A stretch of 64,000 nt of DNA from Epiperipatus broadwayi (GCA_028023455.1 JAQFVV010006337.1:1225001-1289000), one strand, 5' to 3'. Numbered from the stretch's first letter, positions 37,784 through 51,665 are shown. Made by a program: numbers and translations. Notes: generated from the sequence alone by a model not told the origin.

Positions 37784-39814
37784 TGAGCCAATAATTTCTA
37801 TCGGCTCATGTTATATTCTATGTGATATGTATATACACATATTCATTAAGTAGAAAATAGGAGGTAAAAGCTGTGTGTATAGAAAGGTTTTTTTTGGTAT
37901 TATTTATTAGTTGTTTGTTGGAATTTTAAAAAAAAGCAAAATGGTAGATTAGTTATTTTTAATTGGATTGAGAGATTAAATCGAAAGTGAGAAAAAAATA
38001 AAAGTTTTTGGAAATAATTTCGTAATTAATTATTTTAATTTTCTAATCTGAAGGCAGGGAGAGAGAGAGAAAAAAATTGTAATTAATTCTAGTGTCATGA
38101 CTTCTGTTTAGCAAGGTGTTAAAAACAAAACAAAAATAAAGGAATGCAATCACTGGCCGGGAACATGATAAAAAAAAAGAACAATGAAGAAAAGGACTAT
38201 AAATAGAGAGAAAAACCTATTGTGTAATTAATTATTAGTTTTTTAATGAAAAAAGAACTATTATATAAAAAAAATGGAAATAAAAATGATCGAAGGCTAA
38301 ACGAAATAGAATCTGTCCCAGCCGGGACACTGACCTATTCCTAGATCTTCATTGAACCGGGAAACCACTTCAAGAAACATCAAACCACATAGAAAAAAGC
38401 AGAGTTAGCTGTGGAACAAAATTAGTTGCTGAGAATCAACACCCAAGAGATACAAAAAAATGCTTATGGACATGCACTGATCAATCAGGGTAATGGAAAC
38501 TTTGTTTATTGATTGAACAATGCACATTAGTGAACTTTAAACATTCTTTTTAGGATTGCATTTAACCATTAATGAACTATGAGTTACAACAATAGAAGGG
38601 GATTTTTTTTTTAAATATTAATAATGTTTATATCTACATTAATTAATTTGTTTATTTAAAATATGTAAATTATTTATATGTTTTAATTTTTTTTTTATGA
38701 ATGGTTTAGCTAAATTTTGACTAAATTTTCAGGACTATTGGGTGAGCTTAAGAAAAGATAATAATCCAATAAATGAATCCAAGAGAATGTTATCAGAATA
38801 TAATTAAAAATGATTTAGAAAACAAAATGAAAAGTATTAAGGGTTGAGTAAATATTGAAAGAGATGGTAGGGGTTTTGTGTTATAACTTACTCCTAATAA
38901 TAAGTCACTTAGTCCCAATATTGGTCAAGATTTGGATCGGTTTGGACACTTATTTAAATAAAAGCGCAAGTTTCTTTGAGAATGAAATATATATTGCTCT
39001 TTGCTTTTATTTGCCTTTTTTTTTAATAAAAAAAGAGAAAGATTATGTTAGTTATGTCAAGAGTAGAAAAAAGAGGAAAGGAAAGTAGAGGGGGGTTATT
39101 AGTGATTTGTTTTGTTAATGGTCTTGAATAAAAGAAAAATAAACTATAATAAAGTGTATTATTGGTTAAAGGTTATGAAAGTGTATTTTTTTGTGTTCAT
39201 TCTTTAAAAATAAAACATTATTGTATTAAATCTGTCTATATTGAAATGGGATTGTGGAGAGGAATTTGGCTTGATCTATCATACGTATACAAATTATTAA
39301 CCGCGAATATAAGATTTTTCTAATTTCATGGTTGATGTGATGTGATGTATTGTGGCTTCTCCTTAAATGACGTCAAGAATATCTCAGCAATTATGCCCAG
39401 ATAAACCTGTTAGCCACTTTATTTTCCATTCCCCACTCTAAATTTTCCCATATTCTGCTCCATCCCATTTCCACAACATAATCTTTGTCAACTCTATGAC
39501 CTTTATATCTAAATCCCCCTTATCTTTTCCCAAAACCAGCATAAAAACCAATAATTCACTTTCTGTATGATCACTTTTTTCATATTTATTCTTCTATAAC
39601 TTCATTATATGTACCCTTTCTGTTTTCAAGCATTTACATTCAATTAACAAATGCCTAATATTTTCTATTCCTTTCTTACATAATTTACAAAATAAATCAC
39701 CCATTGTTTTCCATTTACATGTATATTCTTTTGTAGCTAAAGATCCCATTCGAGCCTTAAATAATAAACTACTCACCTTACTATTATCATATATTAACTC
39801 ACACCTAATATTCT

Positions 39815-39857
<43 letters not shown>

Positions 39858-41342
39858 TCTTTTTACTCTCCATACTATTTCTTCATCTCTCTAACTCCCC
39901 ATTATTCCTCTTAACACAATGATCCCATCTTTTGTACAAATATACTGATATAAATTTTTTATCGAAATCTTTTGCATACCACATTACCTTTCTCGCCCAT
40001 CTTGTTACTTGACCTTTACTCATAACCCAATTAAATACTATTTTTAGCTATTCTTTTATTATCCATAAACTGCAATCTACCAAACATTTTCATTTTACTT
40101 TTTGCATCTCTCATATGAAAACTTGACCATCCCATTTCTCCTTGAATTGCCTCTTTTGCTGTCCATACATCTGCATCCAATGCATGTCTTCCTACTTGCC
40201 ATATAAGTAATTTAATACCTCTTTACTAACATATAATGCATCATTACCATATGTTAACCCTGCTACTGCAATTCCTTTCCATATAATTCTAACTACATCA
40301 TATTTATTATATGAAAACACTGTTAATTTTTTTATCAATCCTTTTCTTTGTTTCATTTATTAATTTTTTCTCCCATTCATCCAAATATTTTTTCTGATTA
40401 CTTAAAATAATTCCCAAATAACTATATCTATTCACCACACTTACCTTAATATCTCACAATAAAAATTCTACATCTTCTCTTTCTCCAGTATTAACCATCA
40501 TTATATTTGATTTTTTTCACTAAATCTAATCCCCATCTCTTTACCAACCCTTGCACATGTCCTCAACATAACTTCCATATCTTCTCTTCTTTCTGCACAC
40601 AAAAATATATCATCTGCAAAAAAATATCTGACAAAATATATACTCCCTTACTACCTATTAATGGTATCTCTATCCCTCTTCCTAATCTTTCTATTGCTCT
40701 TTCCATTTCACTCAAATACAACACAAACAAAATAGGTGACATAGGGCATCCTTGCCTTAGCCCCACCCCATTTTTAACTTTAACTGATTCTATATTCCCT
40801 AATTGAGATATATATAATAATTATTTTCATATGATTTCTTAATAATATCTATTAAAGCTTCATCCATTACCAAATTTGCTATTTCTATCTACTGTATCAT
40901 ATACCTTCTCTATATCTATAAAACTTATATATAACTGTTTACCTAAATTCCTACTCATATCCATAAGTTGTGTAACTACAAATAAACTATCTCCTATATG
41001 CCTATCTAATCTAAAACCTCCTTGCATTTCCCCCACTACATTATTCCCTTCCATCCATTTTACAACTCTTCTAGCCACCATATATGAGAAAACTTTATAT
41101 AAAACTGATGTTACCGCTATTGGTCTATAATTATTCAACTTTCTATGATCCTTACACTTTCCTTTAAATAATAATCTTACTCTTGTATTACTCCAACTAT
41201 TTGGGAAAACTCTATTCTGTGCCATTTTATTAAAACAAGATAATAACTTTACTTTTGCCCTCGTATGATATCGATTCCAGATTTAATTAAATTTTTTTAA
41301 TTCTAAGCATATGACCATTCAGAAATAAAAAGTAGTGGCACA
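37784..41342 (+). repeat. 3' LTR (3,559 bp)
   Basis: It matches the 5' LTR from TGAGCCAATAATTTC to GTAGTGGCACA, with many substitutions and small indels. The LINE fragment here (about 39331-41266) is longer, and a (TA)n tract at 39820-39853 interrupts it where the 5' LTR copy reads TATATATTTAAACTC. The LTR resumes at TATGATATCGATTCC. Confidence 0.85.
39331..41266 (-). pseudogene. LINE reverse-transcriptase fragment in the 3' LTR
   Basis: Reading leftward, 41225-40860 encodes the RT fingers and palm start: NNYRPIAVTSVLYKVFSY, then QGGFRLDRHIGDSLFVVTQL and motif A FIDIEKVYD. Next comes motif B GLRQGCPMSPILFVLYLSEM (near 40766-40707), then after a frameshift the FADD segment at about 40625-40590. 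The thumb and C-terminal part is broken by several frameshifts and by a (TA)n expansion, and the zinc-knuckle segment CKLCKKGIENIRHLLIEC is at 39594-39776. It is the longest of the three LINE copies in RT content. Its 5' edge, GGGCAAAAGTAAAG, coincides with the 5' edge of the copy at 12070. No endonuclease domain is present. Confidence 0.88.
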
Positions 41343-41869
41343 ATATGTTATGTATTTAAATGTCACACTAAATTCATATCTGTCTAAATAAAATAATTGT
41401 ATCAAGATCGTCAAATATTTGTAACCAAAAATAAAGTTTTAAATGCATGAAGTTGAATATATATAAAATCATCTTGAATTTTGTCAAAATAAATATTTAT
41501 ATTTTTAAACTTAATCCAGTTGTTCGAATCTCCTTAATAATATTTATATTTATGTATGATTTTAATTTATATCTTGGGATCATTACCAGTTGAGTTCTCA
41601 TGTAAACATTGTAGCACCAGGTCAGAATAAAAGGAATTTATGTCATATCACCCTAGGTGTTGTCCATAGTGTTATAAATTTGGGGAATTGGCAAACAGGT
41701 TATAATTCATGATTGCTCCTGATCTGTGTATCTCAGGCATGATTGGATTCAGGGTACTTTTGCTCAGATTCTAAATGTTGTTGGATGGACATATATTTTT
41801 GACTGGTACACTACAAAACTATGAAAATAAAATTCAAAACACAATATTTTCAATCCAATCTTATTAGCT
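41343..41869. other. Spacer
   Basis: No gene is recognised. The stretch 41640-41800 is less A+T-rich (TTGGGGAATTGGCAAACAGG, CTGATCTGTGTATCTCAGG) and may be an extension of the adjacent family D repeat, but no counterpart was matched. Confidence 0.35.
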
Positions 41870-42090
41870 TATATAATCATACAGCCACAAGCTAGAAACT
41901 ACTCTGGGGATATTGGATGTGTAGACACTAGGTATGGATTTTATGCACAAGTATTCTGGCATCCATTGATTACTCTGGCTTGCACTGAATGGCACTACTG
42001 TATGGAGAGTTTTGCCTGTTTTAATAACAGTTATGAGCAAGCATGAGAAATAGTGATCATGTGATGCATCTAGATATTCCAAAAATGCAT
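41870..42090 (-). repeat. Dispersed repeat family D, inverted copy
   Basis: On the minus strand this follows the 26.5-26.8 kb copy closely, sharing AATATCTAGATGCATCA, AAAACTCTCCATACA, CAGTGCAAGCCAGAGTAATC and AATGGATGCCAGAA. It also has an extra lead segment (ATGATCACTATTTCTCATGC) that is shared with 60480-60530. The 72-codon minus frame at 41864-42082 lies entirely in the repeat and is not conserved as a protein. Confidence 0.75.
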
Positions 42091-44367
42091 ACCAAATGGA
42101 ATCTCAAGTGAATCCAAAACCTCACTTTTTTTTTCATTTGTGATCTCTTTTTTAAAAAAACTTCATCTATTTCCTGAAAGGGGAATTTGTAAATTCCTAT
42201 AGTAATCTCAAACTTGACAACTCTTTAATAACAAGCATTTACCTATGTTCACATCTTGAAAGATTCCCTATATTACAAGCATGGAATTGGTTTTAATTCT
42301 TAATTAGTCAGCATATAATTATATATCCATATCTACAATAAAAAGTAACATTTAATAAGAGTATATATTTATTTCTGCATACAAAATCTATTTTATATAA
42401 AATAAGTTTCTAGATATTTCTCATGTGTTGTCATAACTGATGAAAGAATCTTTCTTAAAACTAGAAATGTGAGCATTTTATTATTATTTAAAATTTAGAA
42501 GTTAACTATTATAAAAAATTTTAATTTATTTTACAATGAGATTTCTAGATAGTATTTCAGGATTCTAATTTATATTATTGATATTTTATTGTGCTAATTT
42601 ATATGATTGATTCTATCCATATACATACATATATGAATAAAAATCTAATTATTACTTAAAGAATGGGATTATTGGGTTTATATAGCTAATAAAAAAAGGT
42701 AGGGATGAAGTGAAAAATCATATTCATAATCAGAAATTTATTACAGTTTAGAAAAAAAAAATTCACATGAAAAATTTGTATTTTTTTTTTTTATTAAGTA
42801 AACTGTGTGATTAAATGGAAAAGGTGTTATTTCTATTAATTATCTATGTTTTTTTTTTTCTAATTTAACAAATGTTTCAATATATGCATTGTGTTAGTTA
42901 TCAATAAAAATGATATTCCATTTCGTTATCATAAGTATAATATGATCCATTTTAATGATTACTTTTTTGGACGGTGTATAGGATGTAGAGAACTGATATC
43001 CAATACTCTAAAAATGGTAGTGGGTATATCATAACTTATGTGGATTATGAAATTACCAATGTATGTAATGCTATAAACTTAATGATATAAAATGTGTCAC
43101 TACAAAATATTGCTAAAAATGTACTGTTACTGATAAACATTTTATTTGCTTAAATTAGAATATTCATTTAAAAAATATTACTTCTAACCAAAATTGCAGG
43201 TGTTTAAAATGGGTGGTACACATTTTTTTATATCCAGCTATTTGCAGAATTGTTTGGCTACGACAGCTTTCTCGATCTAAAGAAAAAATATCTGCAAAAG
43301 TAGTATCGAAGACTGAAGTGAATATACACATATGTGTGTATTAAAAAAGTTTAGAAAATTCACATTTTAAGAATATGTTTTCCATTTTATCATCTAGTGA
43401 GACTTAAATTATTATAAAAATTAATTTAGTGTTATACCTATGTTTAAAATTACTATAAAAAGTTAACATCGCATTTTAATTATGTTATTCTAAACCTGTA
43501 AGTAAGAAAGCCCTTTTCTGAGTTTCAATAAAAACAACTTTCTAAGATTCTTTTATAAATATTTAATAAGATCATGGAAAATATAATTAAAAAATCTTTT
43601 AGAATGGCAAGATAAAAAATACTATACGGTATAGTTTAAACCGAATGTCACTTTAAAAAAACAACATATGTACAAAGTTTAAAATTCAAAAACATCACAG
43701 AAATAAATAACCTTTAATCTGTGTATCATACAGTAACCTTTTTGATTGTGTGTTTGTGTATATATAATTAAAATACTTAATCAAAGTTCTATAGATTTAA
43801 AATAAAACAATTCTCATAAGAAAATATTACTAAGCTAAAACAATTTTAAAATGAAATAATTAAAATGAAACATTGTTTTGGAAAAATATATCATATATCA
43901 GTTTTTGATTATTGCAATAGTAATAAGAAACTGCACTAATTACTGGGAGATGAGGGGGTTGGAGGATAGTTGGTGTAATAAAACAATTTTATTTTAAACT
44001 ATCGTTATAATCAATAAATAAAAAGTAAAATTCCTGTTTTTTTTATTTCTACATCAACTATTCAGAATTAGCCTATTAAAGGCTTAAATTGGTATTTTTA
44101 TTACTCTTAAAAATTACAGTCACTTTCTTGAAAGATTGTAATATTGTTATAATTATGGATTCATTTGAGATTTTTTTTTCTTTATGTAAAATAGATCCCG
44201 AAATTTTTAGTTATGTTACCACTAAAAAAAAACTGCTCAGGGCATCTTATATTTATTATGTGATGACTAAAAGTCAACCTTAAGTCGATTTCAAATTCTG
44301 CTATGCACTTAAAACAACTTAGAATTGTATGGATGCATAGAAACAACACATGAACGATTTGTTGTGT
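42091..44367. other. A+T-rich spacer
   Basis: No gene is recognised. 43205-43320 is slightly less A+T-rich (GGCTACGACAGCTTTCTCGATC) without an identifiable domain. Short open frames such as 44089-44283 lack homologous copies. Confidence 0.4.
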
Positions 44368-44426
44368 ATCTGCATATATATATATATATATATATATGCA
44401 GATATTTATGTTGATATATATTATCC

Positions 44427-44468
<42 letters not shown>

Positions 44469-44478
44469 GGATATCAAC
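44368..44478. repeat. Two adjacent TA-cored palindromes
   Basis: 44368-44403 is a 36-bp perfect palindrome: ATCTGCA, a TA run, TGCAGAT. Directly after it, 44410-44478 carries GTTGATAT...ATATCAAC outer arms and ATCCATATAATATA / TATATTATATGGAT inner arms around another TA run, with a 5-base asymmetry. Both can form cruciforms, and they abut the left direct repeat of the next element. Confidence 0.85.
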
Positions 44479-45386
44479 AAAATAAGTAACAAACAAATTT
44501 TATAACAACAAAAATTAATAACAGTAAAAATTACAATAAGAAATTATCAATGCTAGCTAACATGAATTTAGCACTGATCCTCACAGCAAAATATCATCAA
44601 CAGTTATATTGATCACTTAGCACACAAATAAAACTCCATTATATATATAGATCACAATTGGATTAATTTGTGACTCCAACAGTTTATCACTTAAGTCTGG
44701 CCAGGTACAAATTTAACAAATGAATATACTCATAGTTTATTCTGTTTTTTCTCCTCTATGAGCCCATTAGACATATAAAAACAAAATAAGGTCTGTGTGA
44801 TCTGCTTTAATCTCTAGCCAGCTGTTGGTCCTTCAGAGACACAGCCTCTGGGATTTCTTCCCTCTGTACATGAACCACCTGTTGCTTCCCAGGCAGCTTT
44901 TTACTGACTTTTTTCAGCCCTGTTCTCATTCTAGCTGGCTACAAATACCCAGTTCTAACAGTTCACAATTAAAATAGTTTGCAAAGAATATGGAAGTAAT
45001 TCTGCAAAAGCAAAAAACTTTCTATCGCACTTTCTGTACATGCTATTTATATCTTTCATTGATTTCTAGTTTTCAACTCTTGATTACTATCTTATTTCCT
45101 CAGATACTAATCAGCTTGCTTTCCCCTCTGGTATTTTTAATTAGTCTTTTTTGGCTTCGATTGTTTTAAGGAATTATTTCTTACTAGTAAATCTCTTATC
45201 ATATCAAATTCATTTAACTTTCTCCCAATGGTACACTAATTAATTTTACCCTCATTCACCTTAACTTTATCTGTTGGCTATCTATTAAATATATTTCTCT
45301 AAATATATTTTTTTTGCCATATCTTTTTCTGGAATAATGTATATATTATTTACTTCTATAATTATTTGGTTTAAATTTAAATATTA
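44468..45386 (-). repeat. Long direct repeat, left copy (candidate LTR)
   Basis: This copy is homologous to 48843-49948. Shared segments include CAACAAAATAA, AACAACAAAAATTAATAACA, ATCAATGCTA[G/A]CTAACATGAA, AGAGCCCATTAG-type, CACAATTAAAATAGTT and GGTTTAAATTTAAATATTA, all in order and in the same orientation. The pair is separated by about 3.5 kb containing a retropepsin remnant on the minus strand, so the pair most simply represents the 3' (this copy) and 5' LTRs of a decayed minus-strand retroelement. Exact TG...CA ends are obscured by TA expansions at the border. Confidence 0.65.
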
Positions 45387-45539
45387 GTATGAAACATACC
45401 ACCTTGCCCTATTTCAGAAAAAACCCTGATTAACTTTAGTAGTCAATATAAACTTGTGGTTTGTTCCATCTCTGCTTTTTCCATGTTAGTGTGCATACTT
45501 TTCCACTTGGCTAAACCCTGGGTTTCCCCTGTTCTTCCA

Positions 45540-46060
45540 TTAGTACTTCTGGATTTTTGTCTTCCATTTTCTTTCTTCTATTGTGGAGTGAATTTCTTGC
45601 ACATCAGTCTTTGAGGGGCACATTTTCACTTCTGTTCCTATTTTAATTACTTCAAAATTGTAAATGTTATGTGTTTCCTGAACCCTGACATGGTTTTTAT
45701 GGTAACTACATTGCAATTTGTTTTTGCCATTAATTAACACAATATGGTTAGACATTATTTTTTCTATTGTTCCCTTAATTCAGGTTTTGCTGTTCCAACT
45801 TTGAACTTTGAATTTTGATAAATATTATACTCATTTTGTTGAACTTCCTTGTCTTTAAAGTGTCTCACTGAAAAATTTGCCCTATTATTCACACTAATGC
45901 TTATCCCTATATACTTAAACCAGTCGCATCCTATTAGTGGACTGACATGCCTCCATACTATGTATATAAGTAAATTCATCATTTTATTGCTGTATTTTAT
46001 TATTATTACATTGGAGCCTATTATTTATACTATGTTTTCATTTACATCTATATCCTGATT
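45540..46060 (-). pseudogene. Retropepsin-like fragment of an LTR element
   Basis: The minus frame from about 46060 includes HVSPLIGCDWFKYIGISI (about 45945-45890). The LIGxDWF segment resembles the conserved (I/L)(I/L)GxDW segment that follows the flap of Ty3-type retropepsins. A linker follows (EVKMCPSKTDVQEIH in 45540-45755, in a shifted frame). The active-site D-(S/T)-G segment expected just upstream is not recognisable. Two short frames overlap the region and are separated by stops. The call rests on the LIGxDW motif and on its position between long direct repeats. The start is approximate. Confidence 0.5.
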
Positions 46061-48842
46061 GATGTCTTACATATGTCATACTCAATAATCAAATACAATT
46101 TACATATTTATATCCTATTTCAATTATGGGTGTGGGACTATTTCTATAAATCTCTATAATCACTTAATAATGTTATGATAATCATAATCCTAATATTCAT
46201 ATAAACACTTTATACAATCATCATTGATGATGATGAATAAATTATAACCAACTAACAATTCATATCTATCATTCGAACTAAGCATGAATACTTAGATGCC
46301 TATTAATTATGAGATTAAATCAAACCAATGATGATGACAACCAACCACCCCTCTAATGATGATCAGATGATAATAAAACTAAAAATAACAATAATACTAA
46401 TAATAATAACATTAAAGCAAAAATATTATATAATTATGTTTATTAAGATTTCTTTCTTTTTAATAAAACAAATTGCTGATCATCCAATTGGCTTTAATTA
46501 TTATATTAATCAAAATAATGCATCAATAAAAATACTATATGTGTAACCAAATAAGAGTATTAAATACATGTGCTCCTATCCATTTAAGATAAGCTGGTTT
46601 AAAATGAAGTATTCCAATAACAACAACAACAAAAAACACATTCCAGTTAATACTTATTCAATATTTTCTCCCAGCTTTACTATATATATTATAAATGCAA
46701 TATAAAAAAATCCTTTACACAGTATGTGTGTGTTCACTTTCATACATGTGAATCCATGCTCTACTAATTTACTCACTTAAAATAAAAACCTATTAAGCAT
46801 TAATATTTTAGAATAATCTATTCTAACTTATCCTAATTGGCATACATCTGTATAAGCAGTCATCCACACACACTCATGATATGTTGACATATATATCATG
46901 TTAAAACATTCTCCCCTTCATATTATTAAATTACAAATAAATCATATATAAAAAAAAAATATTTAAATCTTGAGCAAAGCAACATTGATATCCAACTTAA
47001 ATATGCAAAATAAATATTAAAAAAACATAAAATATATACTGACAGATTGCTCAAGTACTATTGGTTATTTTATTAATGTCTAGGTGACCCAATAAATGAC
47101 AATAATAAATAAAAGACATATGAAATGGCAATAAAAAATAATATTCAAAGATAATAAAAATTAAGTCTAATAACTTCAAAATATATTTGTAATGTTGTTA
47201 TGCATAATGATAATTAATTAAAAAAACTTTTAATGTTGATGCATTAAAAAAATAAGAAGAAACAAGGTTTGATCTATAGGAGATTTAAATGAATACTTTT
47301 AGATAAGTAAAAAAATCATTAATAAAGTTCTAAAATGTTACCAATCTATATGTCCATTCATGAGGTGAATGTTTAAGCAGAATAGATTTCTCTTCTTTTA
47401 TTTTCAGGCTGGATTTTGGCACTTTTTATAAAATAATAGGAAACTTTAAAAAAATACTTAGTAGATTAGGTGATTCGCGATGTGTTGATTACATACATCT
47501 TTCTTCACTTCTTTTTCTTTACCAATGATGATAATTATTTAATAAACCATGGGATGGAAAAGAAATCTTTGAAACAAAATGTGTTTCTGGCATGATTAAC
47601 TAGAAATGCTGCCATTCTCTTGGTCTTAAATATACATAGGTGTGCAGATAAAATGTTTAACTCATGGTAGTTTTGATATTGGGACAAAATAAGGCAGTTA
47701 ACAATGCATTGCCTCTTCTCTAACTGCTAAGAACATATATAAATACCAAGTCCACTTTTCTTTGAAGCAACTACTTATATAGTCTGTTATAAGGCTATTT
47801 TACTTTTGGTCCTCCTGGTCAGGATCTTTATTGATCACTATACAAACTCATTTATTTATTTCACTAAGTTATTTTCTTTACTGAAACTCTTCTCATAACT
47901 CTGGTATACATATTACTTTCTTCAATAACTCAAAAGTGATATTATTCATTTACCAAGACATCTCGGGCTATTTCAGACAAAATAAGACTCCAACATTTTG
48001 TTTCTGGAAAATCTTTTTTTTCTCCCAATGGTACATTAAACTTTTTCTTCTCTGATTTCCTTTATCTCAAGCTCTCAAACTTAATAACAGTAAGCTCATT
48101 TTTGGTTATTTTATATAAAGCAATAGTTTAACATTTGTTCCTTGAAACTCTAAAACTCATTTTTCTCTGATTTCTGCTCTCACTGACTAAAGCTTAAAAA
48201 AATAATACGACAATTTCTTTCTGACTCAGCCATTTTTATTTCATAATTTATCTGCAGCTGTGTACAGACTATATGTTAAAGTTTCTTCATTAATCAGCCA
48301 AAGGTCTTTTTAAACAAACTGCTATGATCTTAAAAAAAACTCATATCTGATAACACTTTATTGTCAGCTTTCTTTAAAATAAAAAGATTAATTTCTTTCC
48401 CTATATCAAAAATTGTTCATTTTGACAATTTTACAAGTTAAAATTTATACAACAAAAGAAAAAAATCTGAATATATGTGTAAGTAAGATTGCAAATGTCA
48501 TTATCATTGACTCACACATGTGTTTTTCAGGCCATTTATTTGCTAATCTTAGATTTAACAACTCAACAATCTATTTTAACCCATTTTAATTTCAAAATAT
48601 ATTATATAATGGAATTATATCATTAAATTTATAAAATACAAGAGTTTAAAACAACTATTTTTTATAATATTCATCTTCATTCATTTTTTTTTTCATTATT
48701 ACTTACTAAGAAAATCATACATATAAATATTTATAATACACACACAAACAAAGACACATTTTTTTTTTCTTTCTTGATTTAATAATATATATGTGGAGAT
48801 TGAATTCTATCCTTACAATATATATATATATATATTACATAG
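46061..48842. other. Internal region of the candidate LTR element, decayed
   Basis: No gag, RT or integrase could be read on either strand. The part from 47750 to 48250 is less A+T-rich than average and contains TCTCCCAATGGTACATTAA, a segment that also occurs near 45223 and, diverged, near 49789. 46200-46400 is rich in ATGATGATGA and AATAAT short repeats. Confidence 0.35.
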
Positions 48843-49948
<1,106 letters not shown>

Positions 49949-51000
49949 TATATATTACTCTATGATATTATTTAACATATAGACATAATAAATAAGATAT
50001 AATGAGAATAATTTTTTAACAATACAATTACTTTGCCTAATCTTTTTTTCACTTATACTAATTAAAATATATATATTAAAAAGTAAAAAAAGATTTAATT
50101 TTTCTGTTTTAGCTAACAATGCACATCCAATATGTACTCACACTTATATATTTTCAACAAATGACTACAATATATATACACACCTATACATGTAGATTTA
50201 AAATGCATGTAACATTCTTTGGTACTATCCCCAAATTTGGATATCTACATGATTTTTGGAACCAAATATTTTGAATGCAGGGGATTATTGTACTAATAAA
50301 AACTTCATTAACAAAACATTAATCATATAACACTGCTCTATCAAAGCATCTCATTTAATTAATAAAAATTTATTTAATAGATTATATGGAAAAACTGAAT
50401 AACTTTTTTAACTACCTCAGCTTCAAGCCAACATATTGAACTTTTTTAAATACTGGCCCGAGACACAATTTTCATAATAACTTCAGTTTTAAATATGTTA
50501 GAACAAAAACAATTACATTGCTAGAAACTAGAAAAATTAAGGAAAACAATAGGCATAAAATAAATAGTGATAACTATATAAAAAATAAGGAAAAAAAGAA
50601 ATTTTCACATCCGAAATAATTATTATTTTATTGTTTGTTCATAATTTGGAAATTAACATTAACTAAAATTCAAAATACATCTTCAGTGATAATTTCTTTC
50701 TATTCCTTACAAAATTATCTTTCTAAACATGTATAATATGTCTTACCTGAGATAATCCACAGCTTCACAATCTCCAAAAGAAGTCGGGTATGACTTCTTC
50801 ATTTTTATCTTGTATCCCAAATGTTCTAAATGTCAAAGGCATCTATAAAGAAAAAAGATTCATCCTAATAAAAGATACAAAAGAAATCATCATAGAAATT
50901 GGCTTCTTGTCTGTCTCAAACTAGAAATTGTAGGCTACTTTCTATATCACTGATAAAATGAGTTTCATCTTTTTATTTTATATTTTTTTTGTGTGTGTAC
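49949..51000. other. A+T-rich spacer
   Basis: No gene is recognised. Confidence 0.45.
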
Positions 51001-51004
51001 AATA

Positions 51005-51098
51005 GTGGTGTTTATATTCTTTGTGGTCACGAGTGATGTTTATATTCTTTATGCACTGCACAAGTGATGTTTATATTCTTTATGTACAGAAGTGATCC
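51005..51098 (+). repeat. Short minisatellite, about 3 units
   Basis: The core GTGATGTTTATATTCTTT recurs at about 51007 (as GTGGTG...), 51031 and 51065, with variable spacers (GTGGTCACGA, ATGCACTGCACAA, ATGTACAGAA). The period is about 24-34 bases. Confidence 0.8.
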
Positions 51099-51320
51099 TA
51101 TCTTCTTATATTTATTGTACCACAGATATAATTTATTTGCATATAGTCTATAGACTTGAAAATAATATTAAGAAGCATATAGCAAAAGCAAAGCATGATC
51201 AAGCATAAACATAAACAAGTTTCAGAATTGGATTATATGTTTGAGTATGCAATGTTTGTATACATTTGATTATTAGTTTTATAACCCATTGCTTGTAAAC
51301 CATATTATATAAACATAATT

Positions 51321-51356
51321 AATGATTTTCAAAAAGTACACTTTTTGAAAATCATT
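51321..51356. repeat. Perfect palindrome, 17-bp arms
   Basis: AATGATTTTCAAAAAGT, a two-base AC centre, then the exact reverse complement. It has no coding or TE context that I recognise and lies between two minisatellites. Confidence 0.93.
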
Positions 51357-51403
51357 ATTTTTATAAAAATAAGAGGATTAGTGTAGATAGAACTTTAGGT
51401 AAT

Positions 51404-51665
51404 TACGATATGAATTATATACTAATAAGTTAATTATGATATGAATTCTGTACGAGTAAATATATAATTACAAACTAAATCATACTAATTTTTCAATAAA
51501 TATGAATTCTATGTGAGCATAAATAAATGTATTACAAACTACCTTTAGAAAATTATGATAAATATGAATTCTATACGAGCATAAATATATAATTACACAC
51601 ACACCAATTTTTCGATAGATATGAATTGTATATGAGCATAAATATATAACTACAAATTAGCACAC
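51404..51665 (+). repeat. Degenerate ~60-bp minisatellite
   Basis: The core ATATGAATTCTATACGAGCA followed by TAAATATATAATTACA recurs, diverged, at about 51410, 51440, 51501, 51562 and 51620. After a short first interval the spacing is about 58-61 bases. The spacers share CACACTAATTTTTC-like sequence. Confidence 0.7.

Larger units (their letters stand above)
33534..41342 (+). mobile_element. Non-autonomous LTR retrotransposon with giant LTRs carrying a LINE fragment
   Basis: Two long direct repeats, 33534-36517 and 37784-41342, both begin TGAGCC and end GGCACA, giving the TG...CA termini of LTRs. The short sequence ATAT abuts both outer ends, a possible 4-bp target duplication, weak because the flank is A+T-rich. 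The internal region (36518-37783) encodes only a decayed gag. A purine run GGGAAGGGATG precedes the 3' LTR as a candidate polypurine tract. No convincing tRNA primer site follows the 5' LTR. Both LTRs contain the same antisense LINE fragment at the same place, so the LINE entered before the last round of LTR copying. The LTRs have diverged by many substitutions, so the insertion is not recent. Confidence 0.82.

Noticed and set aside
45540-45982. Two short minus-strand frames as independent host genes
   Set aside because: One carries a retropepsin-like LIGCDWF segment and both lie between long direct repeats, so they are retroelement debris.
51005-51665. A CRISPR-like array of repeats and spacers
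   Set aside because: The units are degenerate, spacers are related to one another, and the genomic context is an animal-type genome.
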